DNA from: Azotobacter chroococcum
Lineage (GTDB): Bacteria > Pseudomonadota > Gammaproteobacteria > Pseudomonadales > Pseudomonadaceae
Length of the DNA: 64,000 nt
Assembly: GCF_004339665.1 (NCBI RefSeq)
Contig: NZ_SMMU01000003.1
Coordinates: 124,001 to 188,000 of the forward strand
Reading direction: 5' to 3'
The notes beneath the pieces were generated by a model that saw nothing but the letters and a program-made list of their open reading frames with translations, ran no database searches and had not been told where the DNA came from. Numbering within the stretch: the stretch's first letter is position 1; every line of letters begins with the position of its first letter. Shown piece after piece: positions 12,950-20,357 of the stretch. Position numbers and translations under genes: made by a program.

Positions 12950-12990
12950 CGAAGAAAATAAGTGATTGCCACAAAAAGCATTTTCAAGGG

Positions 12991-13018
12991 TTGACAGGGG
13001 CGCCGTGAGCCGTAAAAT
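12991..13018 (+). promoter_or_regulatory. Strong sigma-70 promoter of the tRNA cluster
   Basis: A perfect -35 TTGACA (12991-12996) is followed after 16 bases by TAAAAT (13013-13018). A GC-rich discriminator (GCGCGCC) follows, typical of stringently controlled stable RNA promoters. Transcription would start near 13026, about 50 bases before tRNA-Asn. All three tRNAs are closely spaced and probably share this transcript. Confidence 0.85.
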
Positions 13019-13078
13019 GCGCGCCACTGCAACGGAGACGGTATTCCTTGATCTGTTGTAGGTAGAAGTGATGAAAGT

Positions 13079-13154
13079 TCCGCGATAGCTCAGTCGGTAG
13101 AGCAAATGACTGTTAATCATTGGGTCCCTGGTTCGAGTCCAGGTCGCGGAGCCA
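13079..13154 (+). tRNA. tRNA-Asn (anticodon GTT)
   Basis: This is a 76-base cloverleaf with acceptor arms TCCGCGA/TCGCGGA, anticodon loop CTGTTAA, T-arm with GTTCGAGTC, discriminator G and an encoded CCA end. Confidence 0.97.
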
Positions 13155-13163
13155 GCTTTCAGA

Positions 13164-13240
13164 CGGGGTATAGCGCAGTCCGGTAGCGCGCCTGCTTTGG
13201 GAGCAGGATGTCGGGAGTTCGAATCTCTCTACCCCGACCA
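13164..13240 (+). tRNA. tRNA-Pro (anticodon TGG)
   Basis: This is a 77-base cloverleaf with acceptor arms CGGGGTA/TACCCCG, anticodon loop CTTTGGGAG (TGG), T-loop GTTCGAATC and an encoded CCA. It begins 9 bases after tRNA-Asn. Confidence 0.97.
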
Positions 13241-13255
13241 TCTCTTCATGTGTTT

Positions 13256-13331
13256 GGGTCGTTAGCTCAGTCGGTAGAGCAGTTGGCTTTTAACCAATTG
13301 GTCGTAGGTTCGAATCCTACACGACCCACCA
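13256..13331 (+). tRNA. tRNA-Lys (anticodon TTT)
   Basis: This is a 76-base cloverleaf with acceptor arms GGGTCGT/ACGACCC, anticodon TTT in GGCTTTTAACC, T-loop GTTCGAATC and an encoded CCA. It is the last of the three-tRNA cluster; 243 bases with no gene follow before ndh. Confidence 0.97.
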
Positions 13332-13535
13332 TTTCCCTCCTTGCACACCCGTGCATGTCAAAACTACTCTTTCATAGTTCATTGCAGTAATTCTGCGCGT
13401 TCAATCTTTTCGCCAGTCGTCCGGGGTTTCCCTGTGGCGGGTTTCGGTGTGTTCGAACATTGGGCTTGGCGTGTTTGCGCAGCAAGGCGTAGCAGCGCTC
13501 TGCCGTGCGGGCGGTCGCAATGAGGCGGTGAAGAT

Positions 13536-13567
13536 GCCCCGGCGAGCGGCTGGCGCTGCGCCGGGGC
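13536..13567 (-). terminator. GC-rich hairpin downstream of ndh
   Basis: GCCCCGGCG (13536-13544) pairs with CGCCGGGGC (13559-13567), 8 bases past the ndh stop on the minus strand. The T-run is poor, so it is a possible terminator or 3' stabiliser. Confidence 0.4.
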
Positions 13568-13574
13568 GAGGGGA

Positions 13575-14873
13575 TCAGTGGAGCTTGAGGCGGGGTTCGG
13601 TGCTGCTGCGGAAGCGGTCGCCCACCATCATCATCAGGGTGCGGAAGGTGCCGTACAGCGCCATCTGGTGCATCCGGTAGAGCGAGATGTAGAACTTGCG
13701 GGCCAGCCAGCCCTCCAGGGTTACAGTGCCGGTCAGGTTGCCCATCAGGTTGCCGATCGCCGAGAAGCTCGACAGCGAAATCAGCGAGCCGTGATCGCTG
13801 TAGTGGTACTCCAGCAGGGGCTTGTCTTCCTGAAGCTTGCGATAGAGCGACTTGGCCAACAGCGAGGCTTGCTGGTGGGCTGCCTGGGCGCGCGGCGGCA
13901 CGGTGCGGTCGGTGCCCGGCTGCGGGCAGGCGGCGCAGTCGCCGAAGGCGAAGATGTCGTCGTCGAGGCTGGTCTGCAGGGTCGGGCGCACCACCAGCTG
14001 GTTGATGCGGTTGGTTTCCAGGCCGTCCAGCTCCTTGAGGAAGGCGGGGGCGCGAACGCCTGCCGCCCAGACCATGAGATCGGCGGAGATGAACTGACCA
14101 TCCTTGGTGTTCAGGCCTTTGGCGGTGACTTCGCTGACGGCGGTGCTGGTATGGACGCGAACGCCGAGGCTTTCCAGGGTGGCATGTGCCGAGCGGCTGA
14201 TGCGTTCGGGCAGGGCGGCCAGTACGCGCGGGCTGGATTCGATCAGCGTGATGCTGAGGTTTTCCGGCGGAATGCGCTCCAGTCCGTAGGCGACCAGTTC
14301 TTCGGAAGCGTGGCGCAGCTCGGCGGCCAGTTCGACCCCGGTGGCGCCGGCGCCGACGATGGCGACATTCACCTGATGGCCGTCATCGTCGCTGGCATGG
14401 GCGCGCAGGTAATGGCTGAGCAGCAGGCGGCGGAAGCGTTCGGCTTGTTCGCGACTTTCCAGGAAGATGCAGTTCTCGGCGGCGCCCGGGGTGCCGAAGT
14501 CGTTGGTGGTGCTGCCGACGGAGAGGATCAGGGTGTCGTAGCTCAGTTCGCGTTCGGGCAGCGGGGCGCGGTCCTCCAGAGCCGGCTGGGCGGCCAGGCG
14601 GATGCGCTTGTTGGCCCGATCCAGCCCGCACATGCGGCCAAACTGGAATTCGAAGTTGTTCCACTTGGCCTGGGCCACGTAGTTCAGTTCGTCGCCGGTC
14701 GAGTTCAGCGAGCCGGCGGCGACTTCGTGGAGCAGCGGTTTCCACAGGTGGGTCATGTTGGCATCGACCAGGGTGATCTTCGCCTGGAAGTTCCTGCCCA
14801 TGGTCTTGCCGAGGCGAGTGGCAAGTTCCAGGCCGCCGGCGCCGCCGCCTACAATTACGATGCGATGAGTCAT
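13575..14873 (-). CDS. ndh: Type II NADH dehydrogenase
   Basis: This non-proton-pumping NADH:quinone oxidoreductase feeds the respiratory chain from the cytoplasmic face of the inner membrane. The protein is 432 residues. The FAD-binding Rossmann motif GGGAGG is at 9-14. A second nucleotide-binding motif GAGATGVELAAEL (NADH) lies mid-protein, and ADLMVWAAGVRAP plus FAFGDCA mark the C-terminal FAD contact. Length and spacing are normal for Ndh. The start MTHRIVIVGG is the usual N-terminus; longer upstream frames are not conserved. The DUF3094 gene precedes it on the same strand after a 75-base gap. Confidence 0.95.
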   Translation of the reverse strand: MTHRIVIVGGGAGGLELATRLGKTMGRNFQAKITLVDANMTHLWKPLLHEVAAGSLNSTGDELNYVAQAKWNNFEFQFGRMCGLDRANKRIRLAAQPALEDRAPLPERELSYDTLILSVGSTTNDFGTPGAAENCIFLESREQAERFRRLLLSHYLRAHASDDDGHQVNVAIVGAGATGVELAAELRHASEELVAYGLERIPPENLSITLIESSPRVLAALPERISRSAHATLESLGVRVHTSTAVSEVTAKGLNTKDGQFISADLMVWAAGVRAPAFLKELDGLETNRINQLVVRPTLQTSLDDDIFAFGDCAACPQPGTDRTVPPRAQAAHQQASLLAKSLYRKLQEDKPLLEYHYSDHGSLISLSSFSAIGNLMGNLTGTVTLEGWLARKFYISLYRMHQMALYGTFRTLMMMVGDRFRSSTEPRLKLH

Positions 14874-14948
14874 AGCTAGAGCCTCACAAGGTTGAAATGA
14901 AAAGGTTGGAAAGGCAGAGCAGGGACGTCGGGGCGAGCGCAAGGCAGC

Positions 14949-15122
14949 TCATAGCACCAGGCGACCCAGAATACGGCTCAGCAGGCCCAGGCAGACGACC
15001 ACGGTCAGCACGATCAGTGCGAGGCGCCAGGGGCGGAACGGCTGGCGTTCCACCTGATGCTGCGGGGCGCTCAGGTACTCGTCGACTCGTTGCTGATCCT
15101 CGGGTTTCAGGCGGCTTGCCAT
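14949..15122 (-). CDS. DUF3094 small membrane protein
   Basis: This 57-residue protein MASRLKPEDQQRVDEYLSAP has a charged N-terminal half with conserved RPFRPW and one C-terminal membrane helix (about 33-52, LALIVLTVVVCLGLLSRIL). This matches the small DUF3094 family of Pseudomonas and relatives, whose function is unknown. I chose the internal ATG at 15122 because the conserved sequence starts there; the 20 upstream codons look non-coding. It sits directly upstream of ndh on the same strand, so a link with respiratory membrane complexes is possible but unproven. Confidence 0.8.
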   Translation of the reverse strand: MASRLKPEDQQRVDEYLSAPQHQVERQPFRPWRLALIVLTVVVCLGLLSRILGRLVL

Positions 15123-15438
15123 GCAGGACTCGCATTCTGCAAAAATCGTTCGCTGAGCAATCCGGCTACCCGGAAAGCCCATGCTTTGTTGATGTGAATC
15201 ATAACTCCTTGTGCCTCTCGGCTGGCAAGATGTCTTTTGGCTAAAATTTTCAATGTGGCGAAAGTTCGCATTCCAAAAATGACGCCAAGCTCAAGGGAGG
15301 CCTCAAGACCAGCCTCCAGGAGGCGCATCCGGATGGGCCCGTTCGTCTGGCCGGACGGCTACTTGCCCCGCAAGCCTGCTTTGTGCTGGCAGGACAGCAT
15401 GCGGTGTAGACTCTGCCGCCCGCTCCCCGGAGTTTCCC
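15123..15438. other. 316-base intergenic region between divergent genes
   Basis: This region must carry the divergent promoters of the DUF3094/ndh unit and of the GNAT operon. I see no RNA gene, hairpin terminator or clear operator in it. The part near 15190-15260 is AT-richer than its surroundings, as expected for promoters. Confidence 0.6.
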
Positions 15439-15864
15439 ATGTTCGTTCGCTCCATCACTCCTGCCGATCATCCGGCCTTGCTGGCGTTGTGGCGGCGCAT
15501 GCCGGGTCTGCAACTGCGCGCCGAAGATGATTTCGAACCCTTCTGCATCTATCTGGCGCGCAATCCCGGGCTGAGCCTGCTGGTCGAGCTCGATGGCCGG
15601 ATCGTCGCTTCGCTGCTGGTCGGCCATGATGGACGGCGCGGTTATCTGCAACATCTGGCGGTCGACGAACCCTGTCGCGGCCGCGGCTTCGCCCGGGCGC
15701 TGCTGGGCGAGGCGCTGGCCAGGCTCGCGCAGCTGGGAGTCGACAAGTCCCATGTCTTCGTCCTGCGGGACGCTCCGCAGGCACAGGCCTTCTGGGAAGC
15801 CCAGGCCGGCTGGGAGGGCCGCAGCGATATTCGGGTCTATTCCACGCGGAGGGGCAGCGAGTGA
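15439..15864 (+). CDS. GNAT family N-acetyltransferase
   Basis: This 141-residue GCN5-type acetyltransferase has the acetyl-CoA pyrophosphate-binding motif [12 protein letters not shown] (about 75-87) following the LQHLAVDE strand, and a C-terminal [11 protein letters not shown] segment typical of the fold. Substrate specificity cannot be read. GGAG stands 7 bases before the ATG. Its last codons overlap the next gene (GTGA overlap), so the three genes 15439-17011 form one translationally coupled operon. Confidence 0.85.
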   Translation: MFVRSITPADHPALLALWRRMPGLQLRAEDDFEPFCIYLARNPGLSLLVELDGRIVASLLVGHDGRRGYLQHLAVDEPCRGRGFARALLGEALARLAQLGVDKSHVFVLRDAPQAQAFWEAQAGWEGRSDIRVYSTRRGSE

Positions 15865-16328
15865 GATTTTTCGCCGGTATCGTGCTTTGCCTGGCACCGT
15901 TCTGGGCTCAGGCACTCGAGGTGGGCGAGCGGCTCGCGCCCTGGACCCTGCTGGACCAGCATGACCAGGCCTGCAGCCTGAGCGAGGAAACCCGCATCCT
16001 GCTGGTCGCGCGCAGCATGGACGGCGCCCGGCTGGTCGAGAGCGCACTCAAGGCACGACCGCAGGGCTACCTGGAGGCGCGCCGGGTCGTGTTCGTCGCC
16101 GATATCAGCCGCATGCCCTCGCTGATCGCCCGTCTGTTCGCCGTTCCGGCGATGCGTGACTATCCCTATCGTGTGCTGCTCGACCGCGATGCCCGGGTCG
16201 CTTCTCGTTATCCGGGCGATCCGGCCAAGGTGTTGTGGCTCGATTTGGAGCAGGGGCAGCTGCGCGCCCGGCGCGAGTTCGGTGATGCCGGTGCCTTGGC
16301 TGCGGCCCTCGAGCAGGTGACACCGTGA
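15861..16328 (+). CDS. Exported thioredoxin-like protein, unknown function
   Basis: This 155-residue protein starts at a GTG that overlaps the previous stop by 4 bases. A signal peptide ([17 protein letters not shown]) is followed by [17 protein letters not shown], which resembles the start of a thioredoxin/peroxiredoxin fold. Two further strands (LLVARSMDG and [11 protein letters not shown]) support that fold. There is no CXXC active site; a lone Cys follows QHDQA. It is therefore unlikely to be a disulfide oxidoreductase. Similar proteins are hypothetical in Pseudomonas as far as I recall. It sits between a GNAT enzyme and a CbiM-like permease. Confidence 0.65.
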   Translation: MRFFAGIVLCLAPFWAQALEVGERLAPWTLLDQHDQACSLSEETRILLVARSMDGARLVESALKARPQGYLEARRVVFVADISRMPSLIARLFAVPAMRDYPYRVLLDRDARVASRYPGDPAKVLWLDLEQGQLRARREFGDAGALAAALEQVTP

Positions 16329-17011
16329 TCGCCGCCGATCTGCTGGCGCCCGATACCCAACTGATCGGCAGCGGCTTCTATCTGGGACTTCTGCTCTATG
16401 CCGCCTGGCGGGCGCCCTGGCTCGAGCTGTTCAGCGACAGCCGGCGCCAGCATCTGCTGTTCGGCACTGTCCTTGCGCTATTTCTGCTCTGGCTGGTGCG
16501 GCGCGATTTCGTCTCCGGGCTGTCCTTCCACTTCATCGGCATGACGGCGGTGACCCTGCTGCTCGACTGGCCGCTGGCCATGCTCGCGGGCCTGGCCGCG
16601 CAGATCGGGCTGCTGCTTCTGGGGCGTCAGGACCTGGCGGCGCTGGGCGTCAATGGCCTGCTGCTGGTGGCCATTCCCGTCTCGATCACCGAAGGCTGCG
16701 CTCTCCTGGTCGAGCGCGCGCAGCCGCGCAACCTGTTCGTCTACATCTTCTGCTCGGGCTTCTTTCCGGCTGCGCTGAGCGCCCTGGCCTGCCTGCTGGC
16801 GGGGTTCGGTGTGCTGTGGATGGATGGTCGCTACGAAATGCCGCCGTGGCTGCTCGATTACCTCGGCTACCTGTGGCTGGTGATGTTCCCCGAGGCGTTC
16901 ATCAACGGCGCGGTGGTCAGCGGGCTGGTAGTGTACTGCCCGGAATGGCTGGAAACCTTCAACCGCAGCCGCTACCTGGCGGCGCCCTGGAAGGACGACG
17001 AGCCGAGCTGA
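16325..17011 (+). CDS. CbiM-like (PF01891) integral membrane protein
   Basis: This 228-residue polytopic protein has about seven hydrophobic segments and no signal peptide. The pattern LSFHFIGMTAVTLLLDWPLAMLAG and the late PEAFINGAVVSG segment match the CbiM/energy-coupling-factor S-component-like permease family (PF01891). Canonical members bind cobalt or nickel. Here no partner ATPase or T-component is adjacent, so the substrate is unknown. The start codon is GTG, overlapping the previous stop by 4 bases. It is convergent with yacG, 20 bases away. Confidence 0.72.
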   Translation: MIAADLLAPDTQLIGSGFYLGLLLYAAWRAPWLELFSDSRRQHLLFGTVLALFLLWLVRRDFVSGLSFHFIGMTAVTLLLDWPLAMLAGLAAQIGLLLLGRQDLAALGVNGLLLVAIPVSITEGCALLVERAQPRNLFVYIFCSGFFPAALSALACLLAGFGVLWMDGRYEMPPWLLDYLGYLWLVMFPEAFINGAVVSGLVVYCPEWLETFNRSRYLAAPWKDDEPS

Positions 17012-17031
17012 TCTTTTTCCTTCTGTGCACT

Positions 17032-17232
17032 TCAATGCCCGCGTGGCGGCAGCTCTCCGGAAAACAGCTCATCCTCGAGATTTTCGCCGGGAATGGCATG
17101 CGCCTCGGCCGCCCAGGCACCCAGGTCGATCAGCTTGCAGCGTTCGCTGCAGAACGGCCGGTGCGGGCTTTGCGGCCCCCACTCGACTGGCGCCCGGCAG
17201 GTAGGGCAGGTGACTGTCAACGGTTGTTTCAT
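17032..17232 (-). CDS. yacG: DNA gyrase inhibitor YacG
   Basis: This 66-residue zinc protein binds GyrB and blocks gyrase activity (known for the family). The zinc ligands Cys9, Cys12, Cys28 and Cys32 are all present (CPTC ... FCSERC), followed by the conserved DLGAWAAE. The acidic disordered tail is normal. Its ATG overlaps the coaE stop by 4 bases, the usual coaE-yacG arrangement. Confidence 0.93.
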   Translation of the reverse strand: MKQPLTVTCPTCRAPVEWGPQSPHRPFCSERCKLIDLGAWAAEAHAIPGENLEDELFSGELPPRGH

Positions 17233-17837
17233 GGCTGGCCTCCACGCAGGGTCAGATAGAACCGGTGCAGGCGCTCGACCTCGCCCTGCAGCCAGGACAG
17301 ATCACGGTCGTTCACCAGTACGTCGTCGGCATGGCGCAGGCGCTCCTCGCGGCTGGCTTGGGCCTTGATGATCGCCTCGACCTGCTTGCGGTCGGCCTGG
17401 TCGCGCTGCATGGCCCGTTCGAGCTGCAGGGATTCGGGCACATCGATGACCAGGATGCGCTGGGTCATCGTGTGCTGATCGGTTTCCACCAGCAGGGGGG
17501 AAACCAGAATGGCATAGGGCGAGCTGGCGCACTCGAGATAGCTGCGGATTTCCTGGCGGATCAGCGGATGCAGCAGCCGCTCCAGCCAGCGACGCTCCTC
17601 GGCGTTCTCGAACACCCGGGCGCGCAGCGCGGCGCGGTCCAGGCGTCCGTCGGGCTGGAGGACTTCCACGCCGAAATGCGCGGCGATCTCCGCCAATACC
17701 GGGCGGCCGGGCTCGACCACCCAGCGCGCCGCGTCGTCGGCGTCCACTAGGTGCACGCCGAGCGCTCTGAAATGCTGGGCAGCGGCGCTCTTGCCGCTGC
17801 CGATGCCGCCGGTCAGACCGAGAATCCAGGGTTTCAT
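17229..17837 (-). CDS. coaE: Dephospho-CoA kinase
   Basis: This enzyme catalyses the last step of coenzyme A synthesis, ATP-dependent phosphorylation of dephospho-CoA. The protein is 202 residues. The P-loop GGIGSGKS is at 10-17, and conserved [18 protein letters not shown] and [14 protein letters not shown] segments are present. I chose [10 protein letters not shown] over a start four codons upstream. It lies downstream of pilD on the same strand but is separated by a repeat (17921-17990), and it is coupled to yacG. The pilD-coaE-yacG order is typical of Pseudomonas. Confidence 0.94.
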   Translation of the reverse strand: MKPWILGLTGGIGSGKSAAAQHFRALGVHLVDADDAARWVVEPGRPVLAEIAAHFGVEVLQPDGRLDRAALRARVFENAEERRWLERLLHPLIRQEIRSYLECASSPYAILVSPLLVETDQHTMTQRILVIDVPESLQLERAMQRDQADRKQVEAIIKAQASREERLRHADDVLVNDRDLSWLQGEVERLHRFYLTLRGGQP

Positions 17838-17920
17838 GACAGCCCTCAACGCCGAAGTGCCGTGTAGATACCGCTTTGCCGGCGGATATGCAATGGCTTG
17901 CGGGCAATGGGGCCCCTTGC

Positions 17921-17990
17921 GCAGGGCGGGGGCAACCCGCCGCCCTGCGCAAGGGGCCGATCCGCAACGGCGGGCTGTGCCCGCCCTACA
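17921..17990. repeat. REPIN-like inverted repeat, diverged copy, at the pilD 3' end
   Basis: Two palindromic ends (a GCAGGGCGGG/CCCGCCGCCCTGC arm on the left and GGCGGGCTGTGCCCGCCCTA on the right) flank a short core. The right end matches the GGCGGGnnnnnCCCGCCCTAC family found elsewhere in this window (20121, 24019, 24724, 39635). It overlaps the pilD stop codon. Confidence 0.6.
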
Positions 17991-18855
17991 AACCGGCGAA
18001 CTGCAGATAGCTGCCGGTGATCCGCTCGCCCCAGAGCAGGGTGATCCAGCCGGCGAGGGCGAGGAAGGGGCCGAAGGGGATCGGCGTGCCGCTTTCAGCC
18101 TTGCGCAGGCGCAGGATGACGATTCCCAGCACGGCGCCGACCAGCGAGGAGAGCAGGATGGTCAGCGGCAGGATCTGCCAGCCGCCCCAGGCGCCGAGCA
18201 TCGCCAGCAGCTTGAAGTCGCCGTAGCCCATGCCTTCCTTGCCGGTGAGCAGCTTGAACAGCCAGTACACCGACCACAGGCTGAGATAGCCGGCCACCGC
18301 GCCCCACAGGGCGTCCTCCAGGGAAACGAACAGCCCGAAGTTGTTGAGGATCAGCCCCAGCCAGAGCAGCGGTAGCACCAGCGAGTCCGGCAGCAGCTGA
18401 TGATCGTAGTCGATCAGGCTCATGACCAAGAGGCCCCAGCCGAGCAGCAGCATGGCGCCGGCCTGCCAGCCGAAGCCGTAATGCCAGGCGATATAGGCAG
18501 AGAGCAGCCCGCAGGCCAGCTCCACCAGCGGATAGCGCGCACCGATCGGCGCCTTGCAGGCCGAGCAGCGGCCGCGCAGGGCCAGCCAGCCGAGCAGCGG
18601 GATGTTCTCCCAGGGGCGGATTTCGTGCCCGCAATGCGGGCAGTGGGAATGGGGCAGCAGCAGGTTGAAGGGTTCACCCGGCGCTTCGCCGGGCAGTTCC
18701 AGCACTTCCCGCGCCTGCGCCTGCCAGTCGCGCAGCATCATCTTCGGCAGGCGATGGATCACCACGTTGAGAAAGCTGCCGACCACCAGGCCCAGCAGTC
18801 CCGCCCAGAAAGCGAAGGCCGGCCCGGGACCGGCCAGAAGATCGTGAATGGACAT
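17986..18855 (-). CDS. pilD: Prepilin peptidase / N-methyltransferase PilD
   Basis: PilD removes the short leader of type IV prepilins and pseudopilins and methylates the new N-terminal Phe, in the inner membrane. The protein is 289 residues with eight or so membrane segments. The cytoplasmic zinc domain has Cys72, Cys75, Cys97 and Cys100. The two catalytic aspartates are Asp149 (SLIDYD) and Asp213 in the GMGYGDFK motif (208-215). It is two bases downstream of pilC on the same strand. In Pseudomonas the same enzyme also serves type II secretion. Confidence 0.97.
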   Translation of the reverse strand: MSIHDLLAGPGPAFAFWAGLLGLVVGSFLNVVIHRLPKMMLRDWQAQAREVLELPGEAPGEPFNLLLPHSHCPHCGHEIRPWENIPLLGWLALRGRCSACKAPIGARYPLVELACGLLSAYIAWHYGFGWQAGAMLLLGWGLLVMSLIDYDHQLLPDSLVLPLLWLGLILNNFGLFVSLEDALWGAVAGYLSLWSVYWLFKLLTGKEGMGYGDFKLLAMLGAWGGWQILPLTILLSSLVGAVLGIVILRLRKAESGTPIPFGPFLALAGWITLLWGERITGSYLQFAGL

Positions 18856-18857
18856 GC

Positions 18858-20075
18858 TCAGACCACCGCCCCCAGCTGGAAGATCGGCAGGTACATGGCG
18901 ATGATCAGGCCGCCGACCAGCACGCCGAGCACAGACATGATCAATGGCTCCATCAGGCTGGTCAGACCGTCCACCATGTTGTCCACCTCGGCTTCATAGA
19001 AGCTCGCCACCTTGTCGAGCATCTCGTCGAGCGCGCCGGACTCCTCGCCGATGGCGGTCATCTGGATCGCCATGGTCGGGAAGGTGCCGGTGGTGCGCAT
19101 GGAGAAGTTCAGCTGCATGCCGGTGGTGACGTCGGCCTTGACCTTCTCGGTGGCGGTGCGGAACACCACGTTGCCGGTGGCGCCGGCCACCGAGTCCAGC
19201 GCCTCGACCAGCGGCACGCCGGCGGCGAAGGTGGTGGCCAAAGTGCGGGCGAAACGGGCCACCGCCGACTTGTAGAGGATCTCGCCGACGATCGGCAGCT
19301 TGAGCAGGGTGCGGTCCGTCCAGTTGCGGAACTTCTCCGAGCGCTGGTGCGCTTGCTTGAGGGTGAAGGCTATGGCGAATAGCCCCAACAGCCCGTAGAA
19401 CCAGTATGCCTGCATGACCTCCGACATGCGGATGACCATGCGGGTGAAGGCCGGCAGCTCGGCGCCGAAATTGGCGAACACCGACTCGAACTGTGGCACC
19501 ACCTTGATCAGCAGGATCGCCGAGACGATGATCGCCACCACGATCACCGCAATGGGGTAGTTCATCGCCTTCTTGATCTTGGCCTTCAGCGCCTCGGTCT
19601 TTTCCTTGTAGGTGGCGACCCGGTCAAGCAGGTTTTCCAGGGCGCCGGATTGCTCGCCGGAGTCCACCAGGTTGCAGTAGAGGTCGTCGAAGTACTGCGG
19701 CTTCTTGCGCAGGGCGCTGGCGAAGCTGTTGCCGGCCGCCACCCCCTGCTTCACCTCGTCCACCAGCGTGCGCATGTTCGGGTTGTCGAAGCCCTCTCTG
19801 ATGATGTCGAAGGCCTGGAGCAGCGGCACGCCGGCCTTCATCATGGTCGCCATCTGCCGGGTGAACAGGGCGATGTCCATCGGCTTGATCTTCTTGCCGG
19901 CGCCGAACAGCGAGGCGGCCTTCTTGCGCACCTTGGTCGGGTTGATGCCCTGCTTGCGCAGCTGCGCCTTGACCAGCGCCGGATTCTGTCCGCTCAGCTC
20001 GCCCTTGACCTTGGCGCCGCGCCGGTCGGTGCCCTCCCAGGTGAACAAACTGGTCTTTAACGCTTTTTCCGCCAT
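18858..20075 (-). CDS. pilC: Type IV pilus inner-membrane platform protein PilC
   Basis: PilC is the polytopic platform on which the PilB and PilT motors act. The protein is 405 residues with two repeated GspF-type cytoplasmic domains (about 70-190 and 275-395) and three membrane helices (about 170-195, 225-245 and 378-398). The start MAEKALKTSLFTWEG is the usual N-terminus. The Shine-Dalgarno is weak, and the sequence immediately upstream belongs to a 143-base tandem duplication, so translation initiation may have been altered. It is followed by pilD after 2 bases. Confidence 0.95.
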   Translation of the reverse strand: MAEKALKTSLFTWEGTDRRGAKVKGELSGQNPALVKAQLRKQGINPTKVRKKAASLFGAGKKIKPMDIALFTRQMATMMKAGVPLLQAFDIIREGFDNPNMRTLVDEVKQGVAAGNSFASALRKKPQYFDDLYCNLVDSGEQSGALENLLDRVATYKEKTEALKAKIKKAMNYPIAVIVVAIIVSAILLIKVVPQFESVFANFGAELPAFTRMVIRMSEVMQAYWFYGLLGLFAIAFTLKQAHQRSEKFRNWTDRTLLKLPIVGEILYKSAVARFARTLATTFAAGVPLVEALDSVAGATGNVVFRTATEKVKADVTTGMQLNFSMRTTGTFPTMAIQMTAIGEESGALDEMLDKVASFYEAEVDNMVDGLTSLMEPLIMSVLGVLVGGLIIAMYLPIFQLGAVV

Positions 20076-20213
20076 GTTGGGTCTGCCATCGAATTATCTG
20101 GGTTTGCGAACCGCTTCGCATAGGACGGGTGAAACCCGCCGATTTTTGGCGTGAGGCCTTTGTCGTGCTTGACGGGTTTCACCCGCCCTACAAATCGGGC
20201 ATTCCATGTACCA
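20071..20213. repeat. Tandem 143-base repeat, copy 1 (contains a REPIN)
   Basis: This copy runs from the pilC start codon towards pilB. The next 141 bases repeat it in direct orientation at high identity, with scattered substitutions. Each copy contains the same left unit (GCCATGNTGGGNCTGCCATC), a REPIN with arms GGGTGAAACCCGCC and GACGGGTTTCACCCGCCCTA (20121-20192), and the end CAAATCGGGCATTCCATG. Confidence 0.88.
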
Positions 20214-20354
20214 GCCATGCTGGGCCTGCCATCGAATTATCTGGACTTGCGAACCGCTTCGCGTAGAGCGGGTGAAACCCGCCGATTTTTGGCGTGGGGC
20301 CTTTGCCGTGTTTGGCGGGTTTCATCCCCCTACAAATCGGGCATTCCATGCACC
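20214..20354. repeat. Tandem 143-base repeat, copy 2 (contains a REPIN)
   Basis: This direct copy of 20071-20213 ends 3 bases from the pilB stop, so the two copies fill almost the whole pilB-pilC gap. Its REPIN is at 20263-20334. Copy 2 also keeps the CAT triplet that is the pilC start codon in copy 1. Confidence 0.88.
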
Positions 20355-20357
20355 GCG

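Noticed and set aside
13332-13574. Further tRNA or sRNA after tRNA-Lys
   Set aside because: No cloverleaf or terminator with a T-run could be found.
20071-20354. CRISPR-like array
   Set aside because: Only two tandem copies of 143 bases with an internal REPIN; no short repeats with unique spacers and no cas genes.
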